Source: Paenibacillus sp. FSL H7-0326 (GTDB taxonomy: Bacteria; Bacillota; Bacilli; Paenibacillales; Paenibacillaceae). Taken from it: DNA of 64,000 bases. The translations under genes were made by a program, and so were the position numbers. Below the pieces are notes generated by a model, which had not been told where the DNA came from, did not search any database, and saw only the letters and a program-made list of their open reading frames with translations. Where the stretch lies: assembly GCF_001955535.1 (NCBI RefSeq), contig NZ_MPVN01000002.1, positions 682,001 through 746,000 of the forward strand, written 5' to 3'. Position 1 is the first letter of the stretch. Each line of letters starts with the position of its first letter. This document shows positions 63,606 through 64,000 of the stretch, in pieces.

Positions 63606-64000
63606 TTACTTGCCGTCTGAAGAGCCTTGTTCAGATGAAGTAGGACTAACTGCCGTTCTCGGCACTCGAATGACTTCACGATCCGAAGTTTGCTCTACGT
63701 AGCCAAGCTCGCGAGCTTTCGCTACGATCTCGTTTTCCAGCTTCTCCTTATGAACGTCCAGAACAGCAATTTCCTTATTGGCTAACACCGTTGCTTGTTC
63801 GACAGAATGCGTCTGCTTGTTGAGATCATAGATGTTTACATATCTGCCAACCATGACACTGACAACAATGACACATACAATCACAGATATCAGATACAGA
63901 AGCTTCTCTCTTGTCGGCAGACCTGTCCTTCGAGTAACGACTTTTGTCGTCTCTTTATACCGCTGGGGCTGTGCTTGCTGCTCCTGCACTCTTTCCTTAA
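63606..64000 (-). CDS. ftsL: Division protein FtsL, N-terminus beyond window edge
   Basis: Bitopic divisome protein; about 127 residues visible. Basic cytoplasmic tail (YKETTKVVTRRTGLPTREK), one membrane helix (LLYLISVIVCVIVVSVMVG) and a heptad coiled coil (about 53-95). The frame stays open to the window end; the codons before GTG 63989 read K-E-R, consistent with a longer N-terminus typical of Paenibacillus FtsL, so the start likely lies outside. Followed by pbpB (20-bp gap). Confidence 0.9.
   Translation of the reverse strand, partial: KERVQEQQAQPQRYKETTKVVTRRTGLPTREKLLYLISVIVCVIVVSVMVGRYVNIYDLNKQTHSVEQATVLANKEIAVLDVHKEKLENEIVAKARELGYVEQTSDREVIRVPRTAVSPTSSEQGSSDGK

Overview
The window looks like a chromosomal segment of an endospore-forming Bacillales bacterium, most likely Paenibacillus or a close relative. 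The reasons are sporulation genes embedded in the division cluster (spoVD, spoVE, spoIIGA, sigE, sigG), the gene order mur-ftsA-ftsZ-spoIIGA-sigE-sigG-ylmC-pgeF-yggS-sepF-yggT-ylmH-divIVA-ileS-lspA-rluD-pyr, strong GGAGG-type ribosome sites, and several small-protein families common in Paenibacillus. Almost everything reads on the minus strand. No prophage, insertion sequence or CRISPR array is visible.

Positions 1-10.4 kb are an accessory stretch of short transcription units: the 3' part of an Orn/Lys/Arg decarboxylase, DUF1292, a stalk-domain secreted protein, small hypothetical proteins, a GNAT acetyltransferase, two small lipoproteins, an HExxH protein, uracil-DNA glycosylase (ung), tRNA-Val, tRNA-Leu, several very small membrane proteins, and a two-gene unit whose promoter contains a near-perfect LexA (SOS) box. 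From 10.4 to 13.99 kb lie two paralogous CNNM/CorC membrane proteins with the same unusual translation-start hairpin, two CAT-anticodon tRNAs (Ile2-like and fMet), and two small unannotated reading frames.

Positions 14.1-21.3 kb hold a five-gene operon: MacB-type ATPase, HlyD-like adaptor lipoprotein, large FtsX/MacB permease, second ATPase with an AbrB-like tail, and a family-1 solute-binding lipoprotein. Positions 21.5-30.7 kb are the pyrimidine operon pyrR-pyrB-pyrC-carA-carB-pyrF-pyrE, with a sigma-A promoter and a PyrR-controlled attenuator. It lacks pyrP, pyrK and pyrD, and a pseudoknot-like double inverted repeat sits between carB and pyrF.

Positions 30.9-39.1 kb carry a tiny membrane protein, an LL-diaminopimelate aminotransferase-like enzyme, an RluD-type pseudouridine synthase, lspA, yteA, a DUF5665 protein, and a long (type 2-like) ileS behind a T-box leader with an Ile specifier. 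Positions 39.1-64 kb are the division and cell-wall (dcw) cluster, entered in reverse: divIVA, ylmH, yggT, sepF, yggS, pgeF, ylmC, sigG, sigE, spoIIGA, ftsZ, ftsA, divIB, murA, murG, spoVE, murD, mraY, murF, murE, spoVD, pbpB and the 3' part of ftsL. Together they make and flip the peptidoglycan precursor, place the Z ring, crosslink septal wall, and run the early mother-cell and forespore sigma programmes.

The least ordinary items are the LexA-boxed small operon, the five-gene exporter with solute-binding protein and AbrB-fused ATPase, the carB-pyrF interleaved inverted repeats, the paired hairpin starts of the CNNM genes, an apparent CTG start of spoIIGA, and a tandem-repeat block at 2.75-2.91 kb. 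All family calls rest on reading the sequence; no searches were run.
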